A stretch of DNA of 64,000 nucleotides from assembly GCA_035048495.1 (NCBI GenBank), contig CM068545.1, forward strand, positions 11,801,702 to 11,865,701, written 5' to 3'. The translations under genes were made by a program, and so were the position numbers. Position 1 is the stretch's first letter; every line of letters begins with the position of its first letter. The notes below the pieces were generated by a model. That model ran no database searches, was not told where the DNA came from, and saw only the letters and a list, made by a program, of their open reading frames with translations. This DNA is from Euptelea pleiosperma. Taxonomy: Eukaryota > Streptophyta > Magnoliopsida > Ranunculales > Eupteleaceae. Shown here one piece after another: positions 30,067 through 43,334 of the stretch.

Positions 30067-30431
30067 TAGGGCCTGGTACGTGAGAAAAAGAGTTCCAATG
30101 GTAAATATTTAGCCAGACAAATATTATCTTCGTTAAATATTTGTGCATGTCAATATTTATCAACGATTGGTACGTGTATTAGCTAGGGTACTTTATTTTC
30201 TTTCAATTTGTGTAGGTCCCACATATCAAAGTAAGTCAAATATAGGTTATGTGAGTGTGGGACCCACATATTAGGTCATAGGATGCAAATGGTCTCATTT
30301 TTATTTTATATATATTAAAAAATTTATTTTTATTGAAAATAACGATTTGCGTGCCAAACACTCCCAGGCAAATATTAGAGCGCACAAATATTTTATTTTC
30401 CTGCCACAATGGCCTACCAAACATGCCCTTA
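30067..30431. mobile_element. MITE with TAGGGCCTGGTACG-type ends
   Basis: The left terminus TAGGGCCTGGTACGTG is roughly inverse to the right terminus CCTACCAAACATGCCCTTA. The inside is AT-rich with AATATTT motifs near both ends. Target-site duplication unclear. Confidence 0.5.
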
Positions 30432-30476
30432 TTGTTTCCAATCCCGTAAAAGTAAACGTCCTAATGTAGTTGAAAT

Positions 30477-30857
30477 TAAGGTTTAAAGGAGGCCCTTTTG
30501 GACTGGGGGCGTTACCGTTTAAATGGCCGTTAATATGGATTGAAACGGCGAGGGGAAAAATAGAAAAAATGCAAAAAAAAAATAGAAATAAACGGATTTT
30601 AACGGAAAAAATGGCACTGAAATTTAAATTTTGAAATTTAAAAATTAAAAAAATAGAAATTAATGGAAATTAAGCGGATTTAACGGCCGTTTTTTCACAA
30701 ATTTTTTTTTGGAATTAAACGGCTGTTTAAACGATTTTAACAGTCGTTAAAACAAAAAAATGGCCGTTTAATTCAAAAATAATAAAACGTGTTTAAACGG
30801 TTTTAACGGAAACGGGCTTGGGACGTCACCGTTTAAATGGCCGTTTTTAAAACCATG
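30477..30857. mobile_element. hAT-like MITE, CAAGGTTTAAA family, 8-bp TSD (7/8)
   Basis: 381 bases. Left end TAAGGTTTAAAGGAGGCCC; right end CGTTTTTAAAACCATG. Flanked by GTTGAAAT (30469-30476) and GTTGACAT (30858-30865). The interior matches the element at 10206-10616, with repeated AAACGGCCGTT strings. Confidence 0.8.
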
Positions 30858-30865
30858 GTTGACAT

Positions 30866-32970
30866 CCTTGGTAACATCTTGCGGGTACCTTGCTGTGTGG
30901 TCCAATTTGATCCCACCTTAGAATCATATATATTTGACCGGGTTGGGTTCTGGTCTGGATCTTGACTCTGATTGGATCTTAATTATAAATAGTATTTTGT
31001 AATGGATCGGACTCATATAATCATATCTGGGGTTGGATATAGATATTGAAATATAGATTTTGTTTGGGTTTGGATCACAAATTATGGATCGAAGTCCGAT
31101 CCATAATCTATCGTCATGGCAGACCTGATACCTAATAAGCTGACAGGCTGAATCAATCAGGTGCCCGACTAGTTGCGAAGATAAATCGAGGGTGGGGGGG
31201 AGTAATAGGAAATTGAGCTTAAATTCATGTGATTGGAACTACTTATTAATTAGCATCTCCATTTAACTAGCAATCCCAATAGATGTTTTAAAATCCCCAC
31301 AAGTTTATTCCTTCAATATTTAGATTTCTCCTTGATTACTTAAAAATTCGGTCCGGGGGCATCTCAAGGAGTCATATAAATTCTCTACTTTTCTTTTCTT
31401 TTAAATTAATGAGCTCACATGAGGCCCATTATGACCATTAGGCCGTGCTTGGTTCCCTGCACTAGAAGTGCAAAATGCAATGAGTTGCATTGCAGTCACT
31501 TACCACAGTTTTTGGGCTGCACATGCTTGCATCCATTTTCTTAAAGAGTTTGCAAGGGCTTATCAACCACTTGGACGCCCAATCACTTGTAATCCCAAAT
31601 GTTGGTGAAGCTTTCTCCTTTCTACATTCTTTTGCATTTGGGGAGTGAGAAAGAGAGAGGGAATTACTTTTAGTTTTCTATATTTTATTTGGAAAGCAAG
31701 TCAAATAAATATTAATATTTCAAATAATTTTTTTCTCTGTTTTATCGGCTTGTATAGAATCATCACTAGAAAATCGTTAGACGGGAGGGCGACCTGGTTA
31801 ATCTAGACCAGTGATCCAATGGACCGACGCCACATAGATAGTGCCCTTGTCATGTCATCATATACCATACTATGTATTGTACTTCCCTGCGAATTGAATT
31901 TTAAAAAATTAAAAGATAAATGATATTCTTAGGCCAATTTTTATATTTCTAAATTGCTTCCCTGTTTAAAATAATAAAAGAGACTTTTAGCCAAGCGAAT
32001 GTGTGCAATAGGGATATAAATCCCAAGGTTTAAAAGGGGCCATTAATTATAACATCTTAGCAATGGGTGGGTGCTCCGAAACAATAATTATAACACTTGT
32101 GTTAAAATGGAAACAATAGTAAATGGGAACGGGCTCCCGGAACCGGCTTTTTTTGACAGGCTCCCCGAACAGGCCTTGTCAGATGTGGATTCCAATAATC
32201 CAACGGTGGTTTGCGCGCTTTGTCATAAATTGAATGTGATCATCTCAATGCTATCACAACCGTTGGATTCTCGAAATCCAAACCTGAAGCCCGACCCTAG
32301 TAAATAATGGTAAAAAATAGAAATTTTATAATGTCTTTATCAAATATAATATTATAATGCTTATTATTTAAATTATTTTATAAATATTCTAAAATAATGG
32401 CAACATAATAGTGTTACAATAAAGGTCTTATAACGCTATTATTTGCTTATGTTGGTATGCATTTTTCATGTTAAAAATTTAATAATAAATAAAATACTAT
32501 TAACTATTAGGTAATATGAGTTATGAGAATATTGGGGTTTTTCCCATGGCCGGCCTTTTATGACAGGTTCACTGGACTGGCCTAGTCGGGTGTACGTGGA
32601 TTTCGAGAATCCAACGGTGATTTGCTTTGGCAAAAAGTGAATGACAGCTCAGCACTATCACAACGGTTGGATTCTCAGAATCCACGTCCGACAAGACATG
32701 TCCCGTCCCGTCCTGTCCCGTCCCGTCCCATCCTGTGAGCCCGTCATAAAAGGCCGGTCACGGAAGCACCTTTCCCAAAATAATGGTAACTCTTATGTTA
32801 AAAAAACATGTTATATAACATTATAACATTGTTATTTTTGAAACTATATGGGAAAATAACTGGTTTCACTTTGTTTTATAAGGATAATTATTTTAATAAA
32901 AACTGCCATTATTTCAAAAAATAAGTGTTATAAAAAAGGTGTATTATATTAAGAACATAACAATTTCGTT
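30866..32970. other. TE-rich intergenic DNA, no gene
   Basis: Includes a partial GGCCGTGCTTGGTTCC element (about 31441-31600), an element starting CAAGGTTTAAAAGGGGCC at 32027 whose far end is not clear, and two palindromic segments with CCAACGGT/ACCGTTGG motifs (about 32130-32290 and 32540-32765). The second contains a CCCGTCCCGTCC tandem run near 32700. Confidence 0.45.
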
Positions 32971-32972
32971 AC

Positions 32973-33180
32973 TAAGGCCCTGCTTGGCTCAAAGCAAATT
33001 GAGTGCAATGCACTCACTTGCCACAATTTTGGAATTGCAAGTGATTGGTTGGAGGCGTACTATTTAATGAACTGCCGTGCAAATGGGTTCCAAGTCCTTG
33101 CAAACTCCTTAACAAAATAGATGCAAGCAAGTGCAGCCCAAAAACTGATGCATTATATTAGCTCAACATTTTTTCTTCCG
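32973..33180. mobile_element. MITE GGCCCTGCTTGG, inverted copy of 14968-15165
   Basis: Starts GGCCCTGCTTGGCTCA and runs through CACTCACTTGCCACAATTTTGG and CAGCCCAAAAACTGATGCA, mirroring the element at 14968-15165. Confidence 0.6.
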
Positions 33181-33669
33181 AAAAATATTAATAATAATAA
33201 TAACTGTGATTATTTTTATTATTATCTTTTTATTTTTAAAAATTTTAATTCTTTAATTTCTTTTTAGTTTTTAATTTTTAAAATAAAGTTTTTTTACTTT
33301 TTTACTTTTTAATAATAATAACTGTGATTATTTTTTATTACTTTTTTACTTTTATTTATTTATTTTAGTTTATTTTTAATATCCGGTTTGGATGTAATGG
33401 TACGTAACCTACTAAAATCCCCAGACTTCAGCATTGCATATATCAATCTAGACTTTTTCAGTGATCTAATGTTAAAATTCTTAAGTGGATTAAACTGTTG
33501 GACTATGGCTCATCGGAGACGTTGTCCATTGATCGGATAGTCGGATCAACGGGGACATTTCGGATTGATCAATGGGTCACACAAATTAACAATTTGCAAA
33601 CATTAGTACCCTAAATTTTACACTTTGATTAGTTTTTTTTTCAAAGAAAAATTAGATTAGTTTAATTTT

Positions 33670-34673
33670 CGGAAAATTACAAAAAAGAAAACAAACTTTA
33701 ATCTATTTACAAAAAAGAATACGACTTTTCACAAATCCCAAAAAAGAAAACGTCAAAGGGCGTTTTGTCTGCTGTCAGTCGAATCAGTCACCGACTGACT
33801 AACGAATGACTGATGGCTGACACGTCTGACAAACGCCCTTTTAAAGGGCGTTTATTCCTGAGAAATGATTTTTTAAAAAACGTTTTCATGAAAAAAAAAA
33901 CGCCCTTTCAAAGGGCGTCTCTGCCAGGCGACGACTTAAATTCCGCCTAAGTCGCTTTCATCTATTCTCCCGCCTCTCCTCTCTCGCTGTGTTCTCATCC
34001 GGCGAACTCTCCCCTCTCTCTCTCCGACGGTCTCCTCGCAGCCTCCTTGCTCCAATCAAAGCGGCCTCCTACGCTTTAAAATTCAGGTATATATTTATTT
34101 TTTATTTATTTTTTAGTTTTTTTAATTTTTGGTGAGGCTTGGGGGACCCCCATTTTGGCCTACATAGTAAAAATCGACGGCCCATAATTCCTCAACTTCT
34201 AAACCAGTCTACGAATATCAGAATGATCTGAATTTTTGTGAGGATGATCTCCTCACCGTAGAGATCATCCTCACCAAAAATCAGCCATTGATTCATCTTC
34301 TAGGTACGCCAAAATGGGCGTAAAAATTGGGGTTCCCTGTTTATCAAAAAACGCCCTTTAAAAGGGCGTTTGTCAGTAAAAAAATGTCATTTAAAAGGGC
34401 GTTTTCTACTGACACACGCCCTTTAAAATAACGTGTCAGTTGTCAGAGGTCTGACATACGTTTTTTAAAAAGGCATCTATTACTGAAAAACGCCCTTTAA
34501 AATAGCGTTTTTTACTGACAAACGCCCTTTTAAAGGGCGTTTTTTGATAAACATGTGCCACGTAATGAAACACCCTTTGAAAGGGCATTTCGATTTCTTT
34601 TTTGAGATTTGAGAAGAGTTGTACTCTTTTTTGTAAATAGATTAAAGTTTGTTTTCTTTTTAGAAATTTTCCG
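33670..34673. mobile_element. Pack-MULE-like element, copy 2, 9-bp TSD
   Basis: 1,004 bases with ends CGGAAAATT and AATTTTCCG and a perfect 9-bp duplication TTTAATTTT (33661-33669 and 34674-34682). The inner arms are CGCCCTTTTAAAGGGCG modules. The centre (about 33925-34090) is a CT-rich, leader-like stretch (TCTCTCTCCGACGG, TCCTCGCAGCCTCC) ending in a splice-donor-like CAGGTATATA. It is followed by the same GGTGAGGATGATC foldback core found in copy 1. The shared cargo shows that the two elements are siblings. Confidence 0.82.
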
Positions 34674-34857
34674 TTTAATTTTCTTTTGAAACTTCATTAA
34701 CAATAATTAATAAATTCCTAACTGCCAACTACCATTTTATGAATTCCAACCTCCCAATTTAAAAGTCACGCAACAAAAATTAAATTTCTCCGGTCATCTT
34801 CTTTGTCAAACTTCTTCCAAGTCAACAACCCATCTAACTAAACCATTAAATAAAGAA

Positions 34858-35208
34858 GGAAAAAGATGTAACAAGGTATGCCTGAAACTGTTCATTTGCG
34901 GAAGCAGCATTTTTGGTAGTCACCGCTGCCAGCTGGGCCCACTGACCGCTTGGATGTTTATAACTATTAGATTTTAACACTTTTTAGCACAATTTAAGGT
35001 GTTCTTATAGCTGTTGAATACAACCATTTTTTGAGTACTAAAACGAACGGCTAAAAATCATTAAACAAGCTGATATTTTGTATGAATGTCTATTAAAAGG
35101 TGGGCTAAACATCCATTCGGTCTGTGGGCCAAGATGGCAGCGGTGACTACCAAAAATGCCGCTTCCGCAAATGAACAGTTTCAGGCATACCTTGTTACAT
35201 CTTTTTCC
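34858..35208. mobile_element. Foldback MITE GGAAAAAGATGTAACAAGG
   Basis: 351 bases. The left end GGAAAAAGATGTAACAAGG is the perfect inverse of the right end CCTTGTTACATCTTTTTCC, and the arms continue through CTGTTCATTTGCGGAAGC. Same family as 9019-9420. It lies about 360 bases upstream of the VAP4 start codon. Confidence 0.85.
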
Positions 35209-35570
35209 ATCATAAAATGGGAAGAAAAATCCACGGACGCGAACCGCACTAATTAAATATAGTGAACTTCTCTTTTAAGATCCGACAAGTATTACAGTTT
35301 TACCAGCCCACCTCCCCCCTCCCCAGAGTAAAGTAGCCACCGCCATACCTCAATCAAACTGTAGCGAAAGGTGAAGAGTCTTTGAGGACTTGAGAGGGAA
35401 AGAAAGAAATATACAAAGAGACTCCCAAAAGAAGATCTGAGAAATCTAATTATCTTTCTGTAAAATCTTCACTTTTCTACTGGAAATCTGGTCGCTGGAG
35501 GTGAGAGAAATCAGTCTTTTGATGGCCTGAAAACTGCTTTACGATTGAAGTGGGTCAGATTCCGGTAAAT

Positions 35571-38500
35571 ATGGCTATTGTTGATGACAACTCGCCTTCT
35601 GATGGGAAGGTTTGGAGTCTTTGTCGAATGCCGTTTTGGCAATCGGGAAATGCTTCTTCGGCGTCTTCTTCACAGAATCTTCAACAACAGAATCAAAACC
35701 AACAACAGGTGGAGGGATCAAATCCTCATTCTTCAAACACGGTTTCGTCTGTGGCAAGATCTCTTCTTCCCACCTGGCGTAGGCTCCGTCTCGATCCGGC
35801 GAACAAGCTCTACTTTCCCTGTACGTCTCATCTGGGCTTGTTTTTCTGGTCGTTGACTTGGTCTTTTCGTTCTTAATTTGCTTAGTTTTGGATTTTGTTT
35901 GGTTAGTATGTTGGTTTTTGGTGATTTAATCCATATGGCGAATTGGGTTTTGGTTTAACTTGTTGATTTTTGATCTGGGTCGTTTTCCCCTCTCTGTAGA
36001 GTCGATTTTTTTCTTGAATTTCGATAATTGGGTTTTGCTTCATTTGCTGATTTTTTTTTATCTGGGTTGTTCTCTTTTCATCTGTAGAGTTGATTTTCCA
36101 TTTTTAGGATTATTTTTCCATGAATTTTGATGCATTTTGAAGAACCGGATTGACCGTTGGTAAGTCATCATCAGTATTTGGTTTCTGAGACATACTGGAC
36201 CTTCTGGTGTTTAGGTTTACTTTCTGTATTAAATGCTTTTCATTTGTTGTTTGGATCGTTTTTTTAGGTGCTGAATTTTATATCTCATTGCCTGATTATG
36301 GGTTTATTTGTACATTTTTCTGTTGAAGATGAACCTGGTAAGCAAGTGAGAAGCGCGATAAGGATTAAAAACACTAGCAGGTCTCATGTAGCTTTCAAGG
36401 TATGTAGAGAACTTTGTTAATCTTTCTTGCAATTAATGCGGATAGGTTCGTGGCTTTCGTATTAATTGTTTGAACTGTGTATTCATAAATAGATTGTGGA
36501 GTTGTTTTGGATTACGGCATGGTAGAACCTGTGGCTTTTGTACATTATGTTATATTAGCTTTTACTTTGAGTTATTTATATGTTATTTGTTATTGCTGCA
36601 ACTACTATCCGGTTGCACCATCTAATGGAGACTTGTTCGTTTTGCTTTAGTTTCAAACAACTGCTCCAAAGAGCTGTTTCATGCGTCCTCCTGGTGGTAT
36701 ACTTGCACCTGGTGAAAGTCTTATTGCAACTGGTAATAGCCTTGTGCCCTGTTCTCCTTGTTTTTTTTTTCTTTTAGTCAGGATCTTGTGTAGGGAAAAA
36801 AAACGATTACTCTGGTTATCCTTCTGTTGTACGTGGTTTCCTCATTTTGATTTTGGTCTGAAATGCTAGTCTTCAAGTTCGTGGAGCATCCAGAGAACAA
36901 TGAGAAACAAGTAGATCAGAAGAGTAAGGTCAAGTTTAAGATAATGAGCCTAAAGGTCAAAGGAGGAATGGAATATGTACCCGAGCTGGTTAGTCTTGCG
37001 CCCCTATTAATTTTTACTTGTGATTTTTAATATGTTAATTTTTCAGCACAATGTTGCTTGTGTAAACACCTGACTCTATTGATCTTAGTGAATGATTCAT
37101 GATAGTTTTACATTTTCTCATTGCAATGTATGATCTGGTATACTATGTTGCATTGTTACGGGTGCGGGTGTCAGTGTCTAACATGGGTACACAGAGTATC
37201 AGACTTGGCAAAGCCTGAAAAATAAGATTCATGGACTCAGCAATATATTTAAAATAACGTAAAACAAAATAACTATTTTATATGATAGTAAGGATAATAA
37301 TTGATTATGTAATTGCATATCTTATGATTTGTATCCCATACCTATAGAGAAGAGAAAACATATATGTAATGTTAAATTCGTTAATAAAAAATTGTAATTG
37401 GAAAAGTATTTAACTCATAATCTATGCTAAGGGTTAATTACTATCTTGCAAGTAAGGAAAGAAAAGATAAAATGAAATTCGGAAGTGTCACACTAAAATC
37501 TGTGTCATGTTGGATTTCGTTCATTCACAATTTTCTTAGTACTGAATTGGAACTTAATATTTTAAAACGTTTTGGTTGAATAAAATCTTACAATAGGATC
37601 CTAAATTTTCACATTCTTTCAAGTTTTTTTCTAGAGCATTAGTAGAAGTTAATAGGAATACTTGAGATATGTAAAAATGGTAACGTATATCATCTTCTGT
37701 ATGGGCATGGACCATGTTTAGCGTCTAGTCTAATTATGGAATTGAATGAAGCTTGGCTGCTTGTGGCTTCTAATTAACGTGCCTCAATCTCAGTCCCTGT
37801 TGAAGTCCCTCTTTGATACTCTCGTGTTTTTTTGTTACTCCACTATTAAAGCAATCAGTTTTAATTACCCCCCAAAAAATGCCATCATTTTTGTATCTTT
37901 CATGTTTTTGGATTTTAGATATTGCTTAGGATCTAGATTGTAGTAACTAGTAACAAAGTAAATTATTTTGATTGCGAATGTTTTGTTTGAAAAGTAGCCC
38001 AAATTTGTAACAGTTCTGCTACAGTGTACTGAAAACTTTCTAGTTCCTACCTCCCGCTTTCAGAATTTTCTGTGAACCAGCAATACCAAGCTTCTGCCCT
38101 GATTCTCACCCTCTGATGCTACAACTTCCTGAAACGGAGGAAAGAAGTTGTCTTATTATTTTTTTTTTATTTAACCAGAAATTCCTTTTTTTTTTTTTTT
38201 TTATCTTCAAGTTTTGATAGAGATAATTGTAAAATCCTTAACAGTTGTGAACGGTGCAGGAAAATCCCATTGTCCAAGCTACTTTTAATTTTCACAATTT
38301 TTTTGGATATGGTCAATTTTTTATTTGTATGGGATTTAAATTTAATTGTAAGATTTGAATAAGAAACTGTCAGATTTGGACGATAGTGGGTGTCTATCTT
38401 ACATTGATACATGTACAAGTGTCAAAAGGACGACACAGTTAAAGTGTCAGATTCGGTGAAGCTTGAAAACAAGGACTCATGGAATAGGCTACTTATTTTA

Positions 38501-39377
38501 GTTAACGCAATGGATTATTTTACGGGATATCTTATGATTTTGTATCATACCCCTATTGATTGACAAAGAGCATGCATAAAGTAATATATTTTGCTACCTA
38601 AAAAATTTCAATTGGAAAAGGTAAAACTCTAATCCATGGTAAATGTCAAGTCGCAAGGAAAGAAAAAATGAAAAGAAATCTGGAAGTGTCGCACTAGAAG
38701 CTGCAGTGTGTCGGAATTTGGCATGTGTCCGACACAGGTATCTCACTTTTTTTTTAGAAGAATCCAATTAACATAGATTGTTATGCAAGTTTTGTTTTTC
38801 TGCTGACTGGATAGAAGCCTCTATGTTGTGTTGGTACTGAACAATGATGTAGTAGTTGACTTTTTCTTTTGACAGTTTGATGAGCAAAAGGATCAAGTAG
38901 CAGTTGAGCAGATTTTGCGGGTTGTATTCTTAGATGCTGAACGATCTAGCCCTGTAAGTAGGACTAATAGCATTAATTATTACCTTATTCACACATAAGT
39001 ACCTAGGTATATATTACATATGCACATGCCTACATTTAACAAATGTGCATCCATGACATAGTTGACCTTTTCTTGTAAGGCAATGGAAAAATTGAAGCGC
39101 CAGTTGGCAGAGGCTGAGGCTGCACTTGAGGCACGCAAGAAACCTCCAGAAGACACTGGTCCACGGATTGTTGGGGAAGGACTTGTCATAGATGAATGGG
39201 TAAACTAGTTGGGATATTAGATCATTTTTGTAGCTTGTCTCATCATTTGGTTGGATGTTTTCTAAATTGTCTGGCCTATATTGTTCACACTTTTGGCTCC
39301 TTTTTCTTTTTTTGTAGAAAGAACGAAGGGAAAGATACCTTGCTCGGCAGCAGGTTGAAGGGGTTGATTCAGTGTAA
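35571..39377 (+). CDS. VAP4: Vesicle-associated protein 4 type (VAP/MSP-domain protein)
   Basis: Seven coding exons: 35571-35820, 36329-36399, 36651-36732, 36870-36988, 38876-38953, 39080-39199 and 39318-39377. Every border is GT-AG with consistent phase, giving 259 aa. The ATG at 35571 (MAIVDDNSPSDGKVW) fits plant VAP4 proteins; the in-frame GTG further upstream is ignored. Residues 30-60 are a Ser/Gln linker. The MSP domain spans about 71-203, with RLRLDPANKLYFPYEPG, IRIKNTSRSHVAFKFQTTAP and CFMRPPGGILAPGES. A charged coiled-coil-like tail follows (EKLKRQLAEAEAALEARK). VAP proteins bind FFAT-type peptides at ER contact sites; this subgroup has no C-terminal membrane anchor and none is seen. 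A likely AATAAA signal is at 39632. Intron 4 (1,887 bases) carries two related repeats. Confidence 0.95.
37150..38745. repeat. Pair of related repeats in VAP4 intron 4
   Basis: Two diverged copies, about 37150-37520 and 38395-38745, share the order: a GGTGTCAGTGTC or GACACAGTT region, a GACTCA(G/T)GGA string, ATATCTTATGATTT, CAATTGGAAAAG and the phrase GGAAGTGTCGCACTA. The right end of the second is TGTGTCCGACACAGGTA. They look like copies of one dispersed element. Confidence 0.5.
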
Positions 39378-39639
39378 AGTGCAGTTTGCCATTGTTGTAA
39401 GTGCGTCTTTTCTTGAATGGAAGATTTCTTAATGCAATGTGGATGAAGAATGTATCACATTTTAACCCTTCGTCGGGTTTATATTGAAGGGGGGTATGTC
39501 TAAATGTTTGACTAGAAAACAGTAACGTGTTTTGTCATAAAATGTGAGATGAACATTTTAGAGTTTAAGGTACTTGATTCTGGCCTTATGCCCTCCTACT
39601 ACTTGTAGATAATGGGATTGCTTCTTATGAAAATAAAAT

Positions 39640-41500
39640 TGTTTTCTATGGGAAGGAGCCCACAACATTACCTTGATCTGTTTCTTTGTTGCTGGAGAGC
39701 TTAGAGTGTTTGAGATTTACTTCCTTATTTTATTTGGAAGGAAATTGTGCTTACTGGTATGGTGCACGGGGTTAGATTACTCCATTTTCTGCATTTTCGA
39801 TATTGCAACAAGTAGAGACAAGACAATGAAGACCTCATGGTATCCTTGCTCGCTTAATTCACATTTTCTTGTGTACTTGCCAGTTCCAACCATTCTGTGT
39901 TGATTTTTATTCAAAGGAAATGTTTGGTGCAACTTGCGCTATTGTGGTGGATGAACCATGAGCATATCCCATTCTGTCTGGCTGGTTTTGTAAAGTTATT
40001 TACTAAGCTGAGTCAAGTAACTGATAATACAGGTACTTTCTGGTCTTGTTGAAAATGATTATATTTCTTAAAATGTGAGAATTTGGAAATCGGTAAGCTG
40101 GTCTTGAGAAGATTGTTTCTAGGTGTTTGAGATAAACTAAGCTTAATTTTCATAGCTGTTGCCACCCTTGTATCTTTTTCTTGAGGTATGCAGGAAAAGT
40201 CCCCAGATATTTGTGTTTATCATTGTAGTTGATTCTATACTTTCGACAATCATTGTGGTTTATGTAGAATTTTAGACGCCAAGATCAGGATAATCAACTC
40301 AGCTGCAATTTGTGATTTGCTATTATCTAGTGGTGTAAATAGGCAGGTCCTGGCCTGGCTTTTGATAAATTTTGAGTAGGCCCCAGGCTGTTGCCCAGCC
40401 CGTTCAAATGCAGGCCTGAAATTCTCTCGGGCTGGCCTGTGTGTGCCCTTAAATCTTAGTTATTGTTGCTTAAGCTATTTAGTTCCGAGTGATGGAAATA
40501 TGCAATGTCTCACATGCACTTTGCATTGGAATTTCTGAGCTCAAACTTATGCTCTTTAACAGTTTGACTCATCTCTCACTTTTTGATGCTTTATTGCATT
40601 CCATTTACTCTCTACTGTAGCCAGGGCATACAAGCTAATAGTGCGTACAGACTAAACTGCAGGTGTCGTAAAGGCTTCATTATGTTGATGTTTATATTTT
40701 TCTTTTGACTTAACAAATTCTCCTTTGCTATGAGTATGTTATACTGAAAACCATCGAACGCTTAAGACTCGGGGTGGTTAATTTGAACTGATTTAGGTAT
40801 GCCTTTGCTTTTACTCTGAATACTATGATTCACGATGCTTGTTTAATAGAGGAATACTTGCATCCAGACTCCTGAAATCTTCTAGGTCAATTTTTGATCT
40901 AATCATAACAATCCAATCTGTTAAAACATCAATTGTGAATGCAAAAGAATTTGATGAATTAGATAGTTAGGTTCATCAAATTGAGTCATTTGTTAGAAGA
41001 GATGGAATCTTGGAATGATTTGCCAAAACACTTGCTTATGAGATTGTGCAGTACTGCAGCCTTGTTCAAATCTCTCAAGATCTCTAGTTCAAGTTGAATG
41101 GTCATCTAACAGAAACAAGAATACCCATCTTGATTTTGGAACTGTTACTGTGCTGCAAACTGTTTTTGAAGCATGGTTTGAGTGACAAATTAGCTAAGCA
41201 TGGCGCGCACAATGGAATTATATTTGGAGAGGGAACGAAGTCCATTCTCTTGCGAGTGACAAGGGATTTAAAATCAGACTAGGGGTATTTGATCATAGGT
41301 TTCATATTTTCTGGTCAGAAGCCAGTTGAAGTTCAATTGTTTGCTGTGGAAGGAAAGTTCATGAACTGTTGTGATGGCTGTGAGATTGTATGATCTACCG
41401 AAGTGGCATGGTGTTGTATTGTTTTTCGAGAAAATATTTTGAGGTCGTGACCAGTTGCTATATAGATGGGCTCGGATTTGTTGACTCATGCTTTAGTGAC
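39640..41500. other. Intergenic DNA downstream of VAP4
   Basis: No gene supported. The first few hundred bases follow the VAP4 polyadenylation region. A GGCCTGG/CAGGCC-rich repeat lies at about 40345-40445. Other frames are short and unconserved in appearance. Confidence 0.35.
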
Positions 41501-41775
41501 ACACTCATAAAATGACTCATGGACATTTTTGGCGATGAGTTAAGAGCTGATTTTTGGTGATATTATTTTGGATACCTACCTCAAAAAAAAAAAATGAGCC
41601 CATTTCAACATTTGTAGCCTTCTGGAAAGTATATTGCAAGTTGAAAGTTTTTGGACTGTTAAATTTTACCGTTAAATTTAGGTTACATTTGATAGGGTTA
41701 GAAGTTTTAGGGATTGCTAATTTTTTGTTGCGGACGATCCTCCATGGTGAGGAGACCAAAAATCACCCTTAAGTT
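41500..41775. mobile_element. Foldback element remnant related to 55455-55845
   Basis: Contains AATGACTCATGGACA near the left, GAGCTGATTTTTGGTGA and the inverse-type GACCAAAAATCACCC on the right, with a GGACGATCCTCC core. The order matches the complete element at 55455-55845. Confidence 0.5.
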
Positions 41776-42649
41776 CATTTGCATGTGATCCCAGCCATGT
41801 ATTTAAGTTATAAAGTCATTTTATAACTTTATCCCAGTCATGGATTTAAGTTAGAATGTAAATGTTCTGGAGTCATACTACCCATTGGTTCTCTTGAATC
41901 CAACGGTCAATGACCTTAAGCGCACATATTTTTATGTGCCTGGTTATCTGTTGGGTAGCATTTTCCAATATTCTTGTAGGGTAGCCTTTAATCCTGGTTG
42001 AGAAGGTAACTCGTACCCATGTTTATTTTAGGTTACATTTGTTTTTGTAAGCAAATGGTTTCGAGGGGTGCAACACGAGGACTTCCCAGGAGGTCACCTA
42101 TCTTAGTTTTACTCTCGCCCTGCAAAGTTTTGATGGGATAAGACAGTGGCGGAGCCAGGATTAGGAAGGGGCAGGGGGTGCAGTTGCCCTCCTTCCACTT
42201 TTGAACTCTTTTAAGTTAATTATTTTTCTTACTTCCTAAACTCCGGTTTGCAGTTCCTATTTTTTTATCTTTTTGCGATTTTGACAAAGGGTCGGGATGG
42301 GAGACGGGAAGTTTCGCTTGATTTTTGCCCTGATGCAGCCACCCTAGATTTAAACAAAATCAGACGGCTGATTGTTAAAGCTTTGACAAATTACCTTTTC
42401 AATTGACTAGCCATTACAAGCCAAGTCCAAGCAGATAACCATCGTTTGAAGAGCCATTAGAAGCCAAGCCGTAGTGATTACATCGTTTAAAAAAAAAGGA
42501 GCATTAAATGAGATGACACGTGTCTTATAGTTACAGGTTTTCACCACTCAATAGTCTTTTCGCCTTCCATTCTCTCCCTCAAGCCTGTTACAAATTTATA
42601 ATCCTCTCTTCTATCACCTCTTCTGCTGCTGCAACCAAGAGATAATCAC

Positions 42650-43330
42650 CATTATTGGTAATCTCTAGCATTTTAGTACTTTTTAAAACTGATTCTAGCC
42701 GTTGAATTCAGACAGCTTTTTAAGACTCACTGAATGGATGTTTATCCCACCCCTGGGTGGATATACAAACCAAAAATCACCCTGATTAATAATCTCTAAC
42801 CATTAGTTTTTAGTACTTTTTAAGTACCCTTTAAGGTGTTCTTATAGCCGTTTAATTCAACATTTTTGAGTACTAAAACCAACAGATGAAAATCTTCAAT
42901 AGCTGATTTTTGGTACGAAGGTTTACGAAGGGTTGGGCTAAACATCTATGCGGTCAGTGGGCCCAGATGTCAGCGACGAGTAACAAAAACGTGAATAAAC
43001 CTTCGCGAATCCAATCACTGCTAACAAGGTGAGCCATGTGGCAGACTCTTAGTAGACGCTGACCGTATGGATGTTTGACCAATCACCAGGTGAACCTATA
43101 AACCAAAAATAAACCTGATCAGTGATTTCTAAGCGTTGGATTGAAGTTATTTTCATGGATTGAGTTTAACCGTAGGAATTTGAGCATTATTGAGTGTCAT
43201 TTGGGTGCAAATATCCAAAGTTTGTAAATGACTAATTAGGCTGATTTTTGGTTTGTAGGTCCACCGAGGGATTGGCCAAATATCCATACGGTTAGTGCGC
43301 TCTAATAGTGTGCCATGTGGCCCGTATCGT
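42650..43330. mobile_element. Dispersed foldback MITE fragments
   Basis: About 42650-43000 is a diverged relative of the GATGTAACAAGG family core (GGCCCAGATGTCAGCG, TAGTACTTTTTAAG, ACCAAAAATCACC). About 43028-43330 is a complete dispersed core with inverse arms from GCCATGTGGCAGACTC to GTGTGCCATGTGGC, centred on GGATTGAAGTTATTTTCATGG. Confidence 0.6.
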
Positions 43331-43334
43331 GCGC

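Noticed and set aside
35550..35570. Upstream GTG start for VAP4
   Set aside because: Nuclear plant genes initiate at ATG, and MAIVDDN at 35571 matches the family N terminus.
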